A stretch of 64,000 bases of DNA from Nannobrachium achirus (lineage: Eukaryota; Chordata; Actinopteri; Myctophiformes; Myctophidae), in contig OY997643.1 of NCBI GenBank assembly GCA_963921795.1, positions 16,551,753 through 16,615,752 on the forward strand, read 5' to 3'. The position numbers were made by a program, and so were the translations under genes. Below the pieces are notes generated by a model. It was given only the letters and a program-made list of their open reading frames with translations, was not told where the DNA came from and did no database searches. Below, piece by piece: positions 23,436-35,790 of the stretch (positions within the stretch are counted from its first letter, which is position 1; each line of letters begins with the position of its first letter).

Positions 23436-23847
23436 CATGGGTCTTCAACAGGGGGTCCGGGACCCCTAGGGGTTACTACACGGGGTCCTCCAAATCTTTG
23501 TCTCCTTTTTTATATTAACCACTTGAACCCTAGTGTCCATTTTCTGAGAACTTTCTGCGAGGCGTTGTGCAGAGCTTGTAGATTGGCTATTTTCGGCAAA
23601 GTGGTTTGGTGTAGAGGGGAAAAAGAGCAGACTAAGTACAGAGTAAAAGGTCAAGTTTATTAAGTATTGACAGTTCAAGTGGTTGAATATCTGAAAACAC
23701 AAATTGACATGAATCCAAAATACCCTGATGATTGTGCTGTCAAACGATGATGAAACTATATGGAATCTATGAACAGGTTGTGGGGGTCCCTGCTTCATCT
23801 CTCTCTCAACTAAGGGGTCCTTGGCCTGAAAACGTTGAAGACGCCTG
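23436..23847. mobile_element. hAT-like element, GGGTCTTCAAC family (412 bp)
   Basis: Starts CATGGGTCTTCAAC and ends GTTGAAGACGCCTG, with the 8-bp duplication GTGTAGGC (23428-23435, 23848-23855). Holds one arm of the dispersed palindrome near 23560-23600. Related to 31293-31957. Confidence 0.88.
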
Positions 23848-24379
23848 GTGTAGGCCTAACCTTGTGGAAGAGATCTTGAACGTTAAAACAGCCCCTGATT
23901 AGTTCCAATCCTGTTGTGTTCTGGGCTTCTGGTATTTACTGTAAGTCTATTAGGCGGTCAATAGGTGGAGCCACAGCATTAAGAATTCAGTGTTTTTCTT
24001 GGCTCATTTAGATGGACAGTGAGTGGGTAGGTACTTGTGGCTCCAGCTGTTTTCTCCAGTACATTTGCAGTAGTGACTGAACTCGGGGTCACTCTTCAAA
24101 TCAGGATGGATACACTGAGATATTGACAAGACATGCTCAATCATTACATCAATCATTACCTTGCTCAAAGTACACACGTAGCCTACCTGACTTACTTTCT
24201 GTTACTGTATTACATCTGTGAAGTCTGAACCGTGTATGGGTAAATAGCTATCTGTAGGATTACAATTATTAGGTTTTTCCCATACTCTAGTCTAAGTAGA
24301 GCACAAAGTGCTGCATCTCTGAACTTAATCTCTCCATGTGAGCTTGGACCTCGGCTGGTTTCACTGGGTTCTCTACTCA

Positions 24380-27300
24380 CTGCGCCACCCGTAGTGGTCG
24401 CCCCTTGCGGGAAGACCGTTTGGTAGTAGCTCTGCAGTATTTTCCTTCTTTCTCTCTTTTTCTTACTTTTTTTCCGTCTTTTTTCTTCTGTGTGACCCTT
24501 TACATTGGCCAGACTTGGCCTGTGTTTTAGTGGTATTCGTTTTTATTTCTGTTTTTAGTGTTTATTCCGTGTTTTTTTCACTGTTTCTCTCTGACCGGCG
24601 GGTCGGAGATGAGAACAATGGATTTCAGGTCTTTTTATTTTTATTTTTTTAGCCTGTTTTTGCGCCCGGAGTCTCCAGACGGTGCCGTGTGTTTTTTTTT
24701 TGTTTCTTTTTCTTTTAAAGACTTGAGTGGATACACGGTTCACGGTGCCTTGGGTCGTTCGGTGCGGGGCTTTGGATACGAGCCGTGGCGGCGTGTCGGG
24801 CTGGAACGGCCCGGGGAATCAAGGACAAGATCACCAGTGCCGTGGGTTCTGGGGAGGGCCGATAGGACTACTTTTACGCGCGGACGTGCGTACGGAGCCG
24901 TGTGTTTTTTCCTTTTTCTTTTAAAGACTTGAGCCAGGCTGATACAAGGATCACGTTGCCTGAGTCGATCGGTGCGGGTCTTTGGATACGAGCCGTGGCG
25001 GCGTGTCAGGCGGAGGAATCAAGGACACGTTCATCGTCGCCGCGGGAGGGGGTCATGGCCGCTTTTACGCAAGGACGTGCGTACGGGCAATCTGCGACGC
25101 TCGGAGGTGCCAGACTACAGTACAGCAGAGAGAGGCTTCTCTCGTTCAAGGATCAATATTCCTCCTTGCCCTCTAAGGACATTATTCCGTTTTTTAGGAT
25201 TAAAAGAAGGCGGGTTAGGGTTAAAAGCATGCACAGTGGAGAGATAAAAACACCACTGCTTCTACACGGCAATACGTCCCATCTGTCCTTATGGGGAACG
25301 TGAGGTCCATTAAGGACCAGGACAAGGCCGACGAATTGGTCACTCTTATGTTATCACAGAGTGAGTACAAAAACGCCAACATCATCTGTTTAACGGAATC
25401 ATGGCTTCACAGCTTATGTCCAGATAGTTCACTCTCTGCAGAGGGCTTTACTTTGATAAGAGCAGATCGAGAGATAGTGAAAAATAATGGGAAATTAAAA
25501 AGGGCTGGGGGCATTCTTGTCTACTTTAACAAAGAATGGTGCAGGGAAGAGCATGCCACAGTGAAAAAGGTGATATGCAACCCAGATATTGAACTACTGG
25601 GGGTCGTTCTGAGACCGTTTTATCTCCCACGTGAATTCTTGTGTGTTGTCCTGCTGACTGTGTACTGTCCACCAAGTGGCAATGCAGCGTTAGCACGTGA
25701 CACTATTTTTTCCACTGTGGCCAGCTTCCAAACTCACTATCCTAGTTCCCTTATCCTGCTGAACGGTGACTTCAATCAGGTTAAGGTATCTCATGTCCTG
25801 TCTGATTTCTCCCAGTATGTCACATGCAGAACTAGAGGTGAGAACATCCTTGATCTCCTGTATGCTAATGTTAGGAACGCATACAGATGTGTCTCACTCC
25901 CCCCAGTATGCGGCTCTGATCTTTCTATGGTGAAGTTGGTGCCTTGTTATCTTCCTGTTGTGAAGAGAGTGCCCCCTATCATCAGGGGTGTTCAGTGTTG
26001 GTCAGACGAGGTGGATGAGAGACTTAGGTTTGAATTTGAGATGACAGACTGGGATTCATTCTTCAGTGAACACGGAAATGATGTAGATAGCCTCTGTCAG
26101 GTTATCTCTGACTATATCTGTTTTTGCGAGAGGGTGTGCGTTCCTACTAAGAAGGTTCGCTGCTTCTCTAACAACAAACCATGGATGACAAAAGAAATCA
26201 TTCACCTCCTTAAGAGGAAAAAGGATCTGTTCCAGGCAGGAGACTCGGAGGGCGTGAGGGTGGTGGTGGAGGAGCTTAAAGTAGTCAAAGCTCAGGCAAA
26301 ATTGTGCTTCAAGGCTAAGTTGGAGAACTGTTTGCAGGAGAACAACACTAGACAAGTGTGGGGTGGCTTCAGGAAGATCACGGGGTACGGCTCTGCTAAT
26401 TCAACTGTGTCAGGCACGGGGGAGCTGGCAAACGAGATGAACCTTTTTTTCAACCGGTTTGACGGAGCTCCTGTTAGTGTTCGACAAGCTGCTGCTGGGC
26501 CTATGGCTGCACCTTCCCCTGCACCTTCATCTCCGCTGACTCTCACCATCGAGCAAGTGAGGCGCCAACTCACGCAAATCAACACCAGGAAAGCTGCGGG
26601 ACCTGATAACATCAACTCTAAGGTGCTTAAGATTGCTGCAGAGCAGCTCGCTGTCCCCCTCACGTATCTCTTCAATCTCTCCCTGAGGAAGGGGAGGGTA
26701 CCACAACTTTGGAAGTCCTCCTGCATTGTCCCGGTGCCTAAGAAGACCCGTCCCTCGGTCCTCAATGATTACAGACCAGTTGCCCTGACATCACAAGTCA
26801 TGAAGGCCTTTGAACGGCTGGTACTGAACCAACTGAGACCGGCGGTCAGTGAACACCTGGACCCCCTTCAGTTTGCCTACCAGGCTGACATTGGGGTTGA
26901 CGACGCCATCACCTAAATGCTCCACAAGGCATTCACCCACTTGGAAGCTCTGGGCTGCACGGTCAGAATCATGTTTTTTGACTTCTCCAGTGCTTTCAAC
27001 ACTATCCAACCTCCTCTGCTTGCAGAGAAGCTTGCGCTGATGGGGATGGACAAGGGCTTGGTGGCATGGATCACAGACTACCTTTCAGGCAGACCACAGT
27101 ACGTGAGGCTGCAGAGTTGTCGGTCTGATGTGCTGGTGAGCAATACGGGTGCCCCTCAGGGCACTGTGCTCTCACCTTTCCTGTTCACTCTCTATACATC
27201 GGACTTCCGCTTCAACTCCAAGACCTGTCACCTGCAGAAGTTCTCAGATGACACTGTGGTGGTCAGCCAGATCTCAGGTGACAACACGGCTGAGCACGAT

Positions 27301-28504
27301 GGTGTGGTTAAGGACTTTGTGCAGTGGAGCGAGGCCAACCACCTCAGGCTCAACGCGAGCAAGACCAAGGAGATGGTGGTGGACTTCCACACTTCCAAGA
27401 GAGTTCCTCCGGTGCCAAGCACCATTAACGGTGAGGTGGTTGAGCTTGTGGATAACTACAAATTCCTCGGAGTACACCTGAATAGTTCACTGGACTGGTC
27501 GGACAACGCGGAGGTGATTCACAGCAAGGGGAAAAGCAGGCTGTTCTTCCTGAGAAGGCTGAGATCGTTTGGCGTGTGCAATAGGATGCTACAGATGTTC
27601 TACCAGTCTGTCATGGCAAGTGTCCTCTTTTTTGGAATAACCTGCTGGGGTGGCAACAACAGATCGGGCGACACCTTTAACCTAAATAGACTGGTGAGGA
27701 AAGCGGGCTCTGTTGTTGGGTCCTCTTTGCAGGGGGTGGAGGAAGTAGCCAAAGTGCGAACGGCTAGGAAGTTGGACTCCATCTTGAAGAACTCCTCCCC
27801 GCCCCTCCATCTTGAGATCTTCAGTTACTGGAGTAAGAGAGGAAATTACCGTTTTGTCTACCCAGGACGGAGATGCGAGAGACTCGGAAAGTCTTTTGTA
27901 CCGGCTTCTCTCAAGCTGTACAACGAGACACACAACGGTCGATTGACAAGGACTACCTTCCTAACGTAGGACGACGGTAGCCTTTTTTTTCTTTACTGGA
28001 ACTATATCTGCACTGACTTTGACCTCTAAGGACCTTCCAGGAAGGGTGTTTTTTTGTGCGTCTTGCCGCATCACCCTTTCTTGTTTATTTATTTGTATTT
28101 TTCTTTTGCTAGTTGTTTTTATCGCTCTGACCTTTGGACACTGCACTATTAGGTTGTGTTAGTAGTTTTTTTTTGTATTTCTGCTTGTGTTTGACATGAT
28201 GTAGAGATATTTGTTGCACTAACTATCATTGACTGTTATGGTCACTTTGATTTGGGCACTGTATTATATTGATAGTCGTGCTTTAAGACACTTTATGTAT
28301 ATATGTTATTCGTTCCCTTTCCTGTTGTACCTTGCTCTTACTGTACTCTGTACTCTGTTCTTGTTTTTTCTTTTTATCTTTTTTCATACTTCTCTGTAAC
28401 TTTGAAAATAACCTTATACTGCTGTGCTGCCTCTGGGCAACACATTTTCCCCCTTGGGATAATAAAGGTATCTATCTATCTATATCTATCTATCTATCTA
28501 TCTA
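24380..28504 (+). mobile_element. Nearly full-length non-LTR retrotransposon (LINE, Jockey/L2/Rex1 group)
   Basis: Plus-strand LINE of about 4.1 kb. The 5' part (to about 25280) has two tandem units of roughly 205 bp (about 24690 and 24900), sharing CTTTTAAAGACTTGAG and GGATACGAGCCGTGGCG. Next come endonuclease and reverse transcriptase, a 500-bp 3' UTR, AATAAAGG and a (TATC)n tail (28470-28504). No ORF1 with recognisable motifs was found. The 5' edge is approximate and no target duplication was found. Exact clade is not settled from sequence alone. Confidence 0.88.
25291..27969 (+). pseudogene. LINE ORF2: AP endonuclease plus reverse transcriptase, inactive copy
   Basis: One reading frame of about 892 codons, broken by a single TAA at 26914-26916. 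The first part is an exonuclease/endonuclease/phosphatase-fold domain: LTESWL near residue 35, YCPPSG near 125, NGDFN near 165, LDLLYAN, then GSDLSMV, where the family usually has the catalytic His of SDH; here residue 211 is Leu (CTT). RT motifs follow: KAAGPDNI, LNDYRPVAL, FFDFSSAFNT (motif A), GAPQGTVLSP (motif B), LQKFSDDTVVV (motif C, FSDD) and YKFLGVHL. The C-terminus (YPGRRCERLGKSFVP) looks complete. Endonuclease loss and the stop both argue that this copy is dead, but otherwise it is little decayed, so probably young. Confidence 0.9.
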
Positions 28505-28620
28505 GGGTTCATTTGGTTCCATTTTTATGCTGTTAAGAGTTATATAGACTTGTATTGGTCAATTTAGACCCCCATAAAGGAACCCACAAAGTCCCTGGAA
28601 TCCACTTTGAGAACCACTGC
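28505..28620. mobile_element. hAT-like remnant, TTTGAGAACCACTG end
   Basis: Matches the right two thirds of the intact element at 58725-58915: GGTTCATTTGGTTCCATTT, CCCACAAAGTCCCTGG, then TTTGAGAACCACTG. The left part is replaced by the LINE tail, so the LINE probably inserted into it. Confidence 0.75.
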
Positions 28621-31060
28621 AAACATGGGTGGAAATATAGGGTACTTTGCAGATTTTCACACCTTACTCTCATAGAAATGTAAATGTAGGGACCCCACTG
28701 AATAGAGAAAAACGCTAATGACTGCAAATGAGTGGGATGGAAAGGCTGGATGGAAAGGCTATGATTAGAACAACTACAATGTGTTCTGCATTGAACTGAT
28801 TAGATTACACAACGGTAATCTGAGGGTGTTTTGTAACACCAGAGCAACGTGAATGATGGTATTCATTCACTTTGAAATTATTTTGGTGATGTCGCCTCAT
28901 ACATAGACTACAGAAGAATATTGGTGCTGATAAATCCACCACCTAAATGTAGTGGGTTGAGCATTTTGACTCACACCCGGCTATCAGTGTGGCTGGCTGG
29001 CTTGTTGTTTTCGCCTGGTGGCGTGTTGGGTTGTAGGTGCAAGATGTCTTTGACGGTATGCAGTGTGCAAGGTCTTCACCGTGTTAATGTAAATGTTAAG
29101 TTATGAGCAAAATCTGAGTGTTCCTTAATCTTGCATTCGACAGTGGGAATCCCATCCTGGGTTGGCTGCTTTTCCCCCCCATCTGTATTCTCCACAGCTT
29201 CACACCATGTATGTGGATCTGCTGGTTTCTTAATAGCTCCAAGCTCCTGTTCCAGTTGTATGCGGCCCGTGGACCAGTTGGGAGCGCTGATTGCGTGGCC
29301 TTCCACGCCATAGCCTCATATGCTCGCATGTGGTGCTTTTCAGTTCCAGTTGGTTCAGTGCAGTGCGGCTTCATGGGATAGTGTGCTGGGCTTTTCTCAA
29401 TCTGAGGTAAAGGGCTGCGTATGATGTATTTGTAGTATTTTATGGTTTTAATTTGTATTGTTATTAATTTTGTCTTTCCTTTAAATAGGAGGAACTCTGT
29501 TTTGCCTCTGCTGTTTTTGTCCTCTTTATTGTTTTGTTTTTTAGATTCATGTTTTAGGTTAAGTTTTGTAAACCAGCTGATTATTTTAGTTAAATCATAT
29601 AACAGATACATAGTAGTCCGACAGGGGGTGCAGGTCACAGGAGGTGTATAGGCTGTATTTGGGGTTGTGCTTAGCTATAGTGCATGATAATTAGCTGCTG
29701 CACGCTTTATGCTTTATTATACAGTTTTTATTATGAGTGTTTGACCATGTGTTTCTCTTGCAGTGAAGTGTGTGTGTGTGCTCTGCCATGTGTGCGCTCT
29801 TTGGTGGCGGTTTAGACTTTCCCCCTCACTCCTTCACCCCTTGCCTCCCTCCTGTGTGCAGGACGCATTCAGCCACCCCTGGCTACCGGTACAGTGTCAT
29901 GTGAAGCCTGTTTGATATGGATATTGATATCTTATAATCGTTTTTAAATAGTCTTTTGTAATTGATGATACCGGTAAATACATATATTTCTACTCATCTT
30001 TGCAGTTTAACAGTATACTTTGAATAGGCCTAGTTGAATTACAAATAAAACAAATGATCTTTTTTAAACTGAACAGTGGAACCACACGTCTCCCATTCAT
30101 TATCAAACCTGTTGTTGGGTATTTATGTACATTGTGCAATTTAAGGTATTCTCTGGGTGAGTGGCGTTGCCTGTTTCCGGGCCTAAGTGCCCTGGTCACA
30201 TAAACAAAGATTAATAAGGTTGCTTCACTGCATCGTTATGTTTGCGTTCTGTGTGCATGGGCTCCTAATAAAAGCAACATTTCAAATGAATGCAAAATAC
30301 TCGCATGGAATAAATGCTGCCGTTTTTAAGAAGAAAGCCAGGGCTTCAGCCACATGCACCTCGCGGTGAGTTTGTCTTTATCTAGATCTACTACACATCA
30401 TTTGATAAGCCAAACGTATTAACAGTTAGTGTAGAAGTGACTGAGTACTCACCAAAATAAATAAACGTGCACAGCCCTTCATGTGCGGTGACCGCACCGC
30501 ATGGAAAGCAGGAGGAGATTCTGTTTAAATTGTTACACAACGTGTTGGGAATGGTCCCAAACGGCGCCTCTCTGTTGTGCACGTGAAAGACAAGAGAAAA
30601 GCTCTAGGAACAGATGAAAAGTAACCTTGTTGTCACCAGACTAGATGAAAAGTTTTAACAAACTTTTTCCAATACTAAAAGCAACGTGTGTAATGGCGCC
30701 AAGCTGTTGTCTTCCCTCTGCTTTCTTCTTCCCATAAATCATTGTGTTACAAAGAGGTGTGGTCTTGACCATGGTCTTGACAACTAAAGTGTCTTTAGTT
30801 TGACAACATCAGAACTGGAATAGTGTAAGCTTTTTTATTTTTAGTAATGCTATAAAACTTATATAGTCTATTTACATTGTAATATATTTTTTTAGTAGAA
30901 ATAAAATCCAGGCTAAGGCTAGGGGGAAATGAATGGAGTCCAATGGAGAACAATTCTTTTTGCGACCGGCCGGGGGGGGAAACAGCGCAACTAGTGGCCA
31001 ACCATAGGAAGTTTTAGTTCCGTATTGGAATCATTTTAAATCGGCGGAACTATGCCCCTG
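28621..31060. other. No feature recognised (2.4 kb)
   Basis: AT-rich DNA with scattered frames under 90 codons (one of 180 codons at 29096-29638, minus, low-complexity and lysine-rich) and no protein family motif. A short GT run lies near 29770. Confidence 0.5.
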
Positions 31061-31292
31061 GTATGAATACATATAATTAATGTTGTAAAGTATTTGGGCA
31101 CATACAATCATTATGAATAATGAAACTCAGATATACATACGTAAACCAAACTAAACTGAGCAACATCCATTCCAACACACAAAAATACAAGCCATTCATC
31201 TCCAGACAGACAAGTACAGTAAAGTATCCAAACAACTCCTTTATTCATTTCTTATCTGACAATAAATTCAACAACTCTATTGTCATGTACAG

Positions 31293-31466
31293 CAGGGGTC
31301 TTCAATGTTTTTCAGCCCAAGGACCCCCTAGCTGAGCCAGAGAGATGAAGCAGGGACCCCCCACTATATTGTATAAAATTGAGTTGCAGATTAAACTTTT
31401 CAATAGATTTCATAGATAGCTTCAAGCACTGTGATCAGTGTTTGTTGGATTCACAGTTCAGACATG

Positions 31467-31500
<34 letters not shown>

Positions 31501-31957
31501 GACTTTATTAGAAGTTTGCATAGAAAAAGGTACAGTTTCATTACAGTACAGTTCACTGGTACAAGGTCAACTAAAAGGAGATCCTAGAAAAAACTAAGCT
31601 TATTTCCATAGGAAACCATTGAAGTATTTGAATGACAGACGTAACCACAGACTTAACCACTCAATAGCCTACTTAGTAAACTTGACCTTCCACTCTTTAC
31701 TTGGTCTGCTCTTTTTTCCCTCTACACCAAACCTCTTTGCTGAAAATAGCCGATCTACAAGCACACAGCGCTTTGCAGCGCGAGGCGTTGTGAGCTTGTA
31801 GATCTGCTATTTTTGTCTGAAGTTGTCTGAAGTCGTCTTCAGAAAAGGGATGCTAAGGTTCAAGTGGTTAATGTAAAAAAATATATATCACAAAGACTTG
31901 GTGGGTGGTCCCCCTGTAGTAACTCTGAGGACCTGGATCCCCTGTTGAAGACCTCTG
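31293..31957. mobile_element. hAT-like element, GGGGTCTTCAA family (665 bp)
   Basis: Starts CAGGGGTCTTCAATG and ends TTGAAGACCTCTG. Flanks ATGTACAG (31285-31292) and ATGTACAT (31958-31965) are a 7/8 target duplication. A LINE tail is nested at 31467-31600 and a palindrome lies at 31738-31816. Receptor 1 lacks it at the same place (TGTCATGTACAG at 4944). Confidence 0.85.
31467..31600 (-). mobile_element. LINE 3'-end fragment with (TTGA)n
   Basis: Minus-strand tail: (AATC)n preceded by AGTCTTC, GAACTGTACTG and AAGGTCAACT reversed. The same tail occurs at 39668-39785 (minus) and 50580-50711 (plus). Confidence 0.75.
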
Positions 31958-32317
31958 ATGTACATTATGATCTGTCAGGTGCTGCAATAGGCTGCTACAT
32001 CAATTGTCACTATCAATATCCTTTTGGTTTGCCCACAAAAAACATTTAAGAAGTAGTGAGAATAGCAGATCTACAAGCTCACAATGTGTCACAACGCATT
32101 GAGAGCTTTTAGATAAGCTGTCACTATAGATCAGCTGTCCCTATAGATCAGTTGTCACTATAGTTTGGGTCCCAGTCAGAGAAACATAACATAATTTCTT
32201 TTTTGGGTCTCAAGCTAAAATGTTTTGGAACCCCTGCCATATAGGTTCCCCTTTCCCTTCCATTTAAAGTAACAGTTTTGGACATACAAGGTTTCCATCC
32301 AATAGCGACAATTTGCT

Positions 32318-33094
32318 CTATGGATTGGTCCATTTACAAAGTATATACCTTTTCAGGTAATTCCTGAACGTCTTGTCCCGTACGCCGTACAGAATGGGAC
32401 TGATCGAACGGGGCAAGATCTGAATGACTATGTAGCAAACAAAAACAGAGTTGACATATGTTGCAGGGGATATAAAATATAAGTATATTAGAGATCTGGT
32501 CAACACAGGGAATAAGTACGTGAGCATTGACAACAGCAGCTGAAAGCCGTGGAGGAGTATCGTATTCCGCGCCTTCTTGGAATCCGCGTTGGCCAATTTA
32601 GCGGCAAACAGAATTCCCAAGTAGGAATAGAGGAGAACGAGCCAAACTAGAACTAGAAGCACTATGTGCAACACATTCCTCTTCCGTATGAGAACGGGGC
32701 TACGGAAAACCAAATCTCTATTACAGACGACCCGGGCGTAGAAAAACTCCAGAGGTTCCGTTGCCAGCACTACAAACAGATCCGGGAAGATGGACAAGGC
32801 ACTCACGGCCCAGATCAGACCTATCAGAAGGTATGTTCTCGTGACCGTACACAGCTGCGCGTGGTGGAGCGGCAAGCAGACGGCCACGTAGCATTCGGCC
32901 GCCATCCCGGCTAAGTTCAGAGGAGTGTTGAGGGTGGTGAAAATGGCCACCATGAGGAGGACGCAGCAGCCGGAGGTGTTGACGGTGTGGACGGTGTAGG
33001 AGAGGACAAACAGGGTGATGGCCATGGTCAGCTGGAGGGTGTCGTTGATCACGAGATGGATGAACAGGATGTACCGAGGATTCACATTGAGGAC
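32318..33094 (-). CDS. or131-2-like: Odorant receptor 131-2-like, copy 2, exon 2 (TM2 to C-terminus)
   Basis: Near-twin of receptor 1: 258 residues with seven substitutions, all conservative or in loops and helix faces; every motif listed for copy 1 is present (NPRY, GCC/VVC cysteine pair, ECYVAVC, KARNTILLHGF, SPILYGVRDK). The acceptor CAG lies just upstream of 33094, again before GTC CTC AAT GTG, phase 0. Its exon 1 is 8.3 kb away at 41403-41558. The intron holds a GGCTGGGCGATA-type element, a hAT fragment, a 1.3-kb CCGCATATTT repeat, an LTR element and a MITE. No coding damage seen, so it is probably functional if the long intron is spliced. Same predicted role as copy 1; the substitutions are too few to predict a different ligand. 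Confidence 0.93.
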   Translation of the reverse strand, partial: VLNVNPRYILFIHLVINDTLQLTMAITLFVLSYTVHTVNTSGCCVLLMVAIFTTLNTPLNLAGMAAECYVAVCLPLHHAQLCTVTRTYLLIGLIWAVSALSIFPDLFVVLATEPLEFFYARVVCNRDLVFRSPVLIRKRNVLHIVLLVLVWLVLLYSYLGILFAAKLANADSKKARNTILLHGFQLLLSMLTYLFPVLTRSLIYLYFISPATYVNSVFVCYIVIQILPRSISPILYGVRDKTFRNYLKRYILCKWTNP

Positions 33095-33157
33095 CTGAAT
33101 GAAAGCAGGGGAAAGTTTAAGGAATCGTTCTTATCAATTTCATTCATTTTACTCTAA

Positions 33158-33590
33158 GGCTGGGCGATATTAGGAAAAGCTTCGATATTCGATATTCGAT
33201 AACGTTGTTGAATACCTCGACATCGATATTACTCACGAATTAGTAAAATCAATTGCATTATATAGTTTTTTATGTTTTTCTGCTTTAGGTCCACTGCCTG
33301 TCTAACCCAGTTAATGAATAGCATATCCATGCATGCACACTGCACAGTACACATAGAATAAAGAAATGAAATGCCTTATTTCCATTTTACAACACTGGTT
33401 ATATTGAAATAACCACACATGGTTACAGATGGACTGCTTTTTCACATGTGCTACGTGCATGCATAGTGTGTTTGTTAATTAATTTGACAAATACACCAAT
33501 ACCTCATTTCAAGCTGTCTTTGTCGATACGTATACATACCTTGCATGTTGATACCCCGATATAGATATATTTTCGACATATTGCCCAGCC
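33158..33590. mobile_element. MITE with AGGCTGGGCGATAT ends
   Basis: Starts AAGGCTGGGCGATATT and ends ATATTGCCCAGCCTT. The receptor 1 intron runs uninterrupted at this point (CATTTTAATCCCTTC), so the insertion followed the gene duplication. AT-rich interior with CGATATTCGATATTCGATA near 33181-33200. Confidence 0.8.
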
Positions 33591-33827
33591 TTATTTGTAT
33601 CCCTTCAATCGTCTACAGGAGTCTTCAACCTTATTCAGGCTGAGGACCCCTTAACTGAAAGAAAGACGACGCAGGGACCCCCCCCCCTCCCCCACTACAT
33701 ATTGTTTAACATTATGTTGCAGATTAAACTTGTTCATAGATTTCATAGACAGTGTCTTAGTGACAGCAATTTAAATTAATGTTTTTACAGCTTACAGGCA
33801 AACATGTCAATAAACAGACGCTGTCGG

Positions 33828-34040
33828 CAGGGGTATGCAGCTGCCATACCCTGGGTCCAGGGGTGAACATAAAAGTTACTTTTAAATATAAATCCATGAA
33901 TGTCTCTTTGTCTATCTGTTCTGGTTATTATGTTGTTAAATTACAGTAAAATAACTACAAATGCAAAATTTTACAAAATGGTGACTTTAACAAGGTATTA
34001 TAATTATATTCTCCACACGTATTCTCCCCATCTATCACCA
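33828..34040. mobile_element. Truncated hAT-like element, GGGTATGGCA family
   Basis: Left portion only of the 22476-22985 family: GGGGTATGCAGCTGCCATAC, CTGGGTCCAGGGG and GTTACTTTTAAATATAAATC are recognisable. Confidence 0.7.
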
Positions 34041-34489
34041 TATTCCTGGCCCTCTCTATGGAGGCTGCCATTTTCTTTTACAGAGGGCGCTAGAGAGTTT
34101 TTCTCTGTGTGCTGCTTCAAAAACATCTTTTCACTTCCTCCCAGGTCTAAGAACAAGAGATCCCAAGTCAAGGAAATTAAAAACAAGGTAGGGACATATA
34201 CGTAATTTTCGCTATCACACAATTCCAGACGGCAGATTCGTCTCACCATGGGAGCCAGCCCTGCAGCTGGAAGTTTGGTGGCCTGCATTGGATTCCATGG
34301 AAGTCCGTGGAGAAGCTCATGAACAAACAACCAACAAACAATTATTCTGACTGTCTTAGACCTTTGTCAAATAATCACTTCTGGAAAATAAAAGACATCA
34401 TATAAAACTTTTTTTTCTGCTATGTTAATTTTCAATGTGCACACTGTGCAATTGTATAGAGGTATCTAAAGAGTACAAAGTACGTTCTG

Positions 34490-34798
34490 AACGTGCCACG
34501 GATTTAGTGTTGCCATGTTTGCTTACTATAAGCGACTTTGGGCAGAATTTCCCGCAATAATCAATAAATGCCGCTGATTATGCGGGGGCTCGCATGATTT
34601 CACAATCCCCGCATATTCACCGCATATTTCGCATATTTCCGCGGAAAATATGCGAAATATGCAGGCATCGCTTGATTTCACAATCCCCGCACTTTTTTGC
34701 ATAAAAGTATAAAGTCATCCCTTCACCGTTCAATCACGTTCAGACACAAAACAGAAGCAAAACAATGATGCGCTGTGAAACCCGTGGCTCCTCTCTCT

Positions 34799-34878
<80 letters not shown>

Positions 34879-35790
34879 CGTGCGATTGCGTGCACGCTGC
34901 ACCGTGAGAACTGCAGGCAGACAGAGAGAGAGATGCAGGCATAATGTAGGCTATACGGTATGAGCGTTGGCCGTCGCCAACGTGACGCTAGAATAACACA
35001 CTCTTCCTCGGTCCTCAAACTTCAAGAAACGACAAATTAAAGTTTATCCTACTTGTTTTGAGGTCTCCATTGTACTCCGTTTGAAACGTTGCGTCGTTGC
35101 CGTTCAAAGCAAACAAGCACCTCTCCGAAAAAAAGTAGCACGCAGTATTCCATGGATGGATAGGAACAGCAATTGAATGCATAACATTTTAATCCCTTAA
35201 ATCCCTTTAGAGAGAGCAAAACCACATAAATAAACCAGAGTTTTGCTTTAGCAGTGAGCTGTATCCTTAGCAATCACATAGGCCATAGGGTAATTATTTT
35301 TGCCTTGATGTAGCCCATTAAGGTAATTAAATTGCAGATATTTGACAGAGGTTTGCTTTTTTGCCTTGAAAATAATGAAAGGCAGTCAAAGGTCTGCTTT
35401 GCATTTCTCAATTCACTCAAGGACCCTTAAATTTGTGTTTTGGCTACTTTGATGACTACTTAGTGATGTTGTGAGCTTGTAGATTGTCTATTTCCAAATA
35501 GCCAGAGTACTGTGTATTAAAGTGGTTTAATTAATAGTTATCAATTTTTATTATAATATGTATATATACTGTATATAGGCTATATATATGTGTTTTAAGT
35601 TCCCGCATATTTCGCATAATTTCGCATTTAATCGCAACTTTCACAAATTCCCGCATATTTCGCATTGTCATCGCATACATTCACACAAAAACACCGCATA
35701 ATTCACCGCATAATCAAGGATTTTTGCCCGCAAAATCAAGGATTTTAGCCCGCATAATCAAGGATTTTTGCCCGCGTTTTTCTGGAGGGT
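34490..35790. repeat. Repeat rich in CCGCATATTTCGCAT words
   Basis: Clusters of CCGCATATTTCGCAT, CCGCATAATCAAGG and CAATCCCCGCA at both ends (34560-34700 and 35600-35780) around an interior with a (CT)n(GT)n microsatellite at 34794-34876. Looks like a DNA element with repetitive subterminal regions; family unknown and no transposase recognised. Confidence 0.55.

Noticed and set aside
24558-25303. LINE ORF1 protein
   Set aside because: Three overlapping frames over tandem 5' units, with no zinc finger, coiled coil or esterase motif.
29096-29638. 180-codon minus-strand frame
   Set aside because: Lysine-rich, no domain and no matching splice or duplication evidence.
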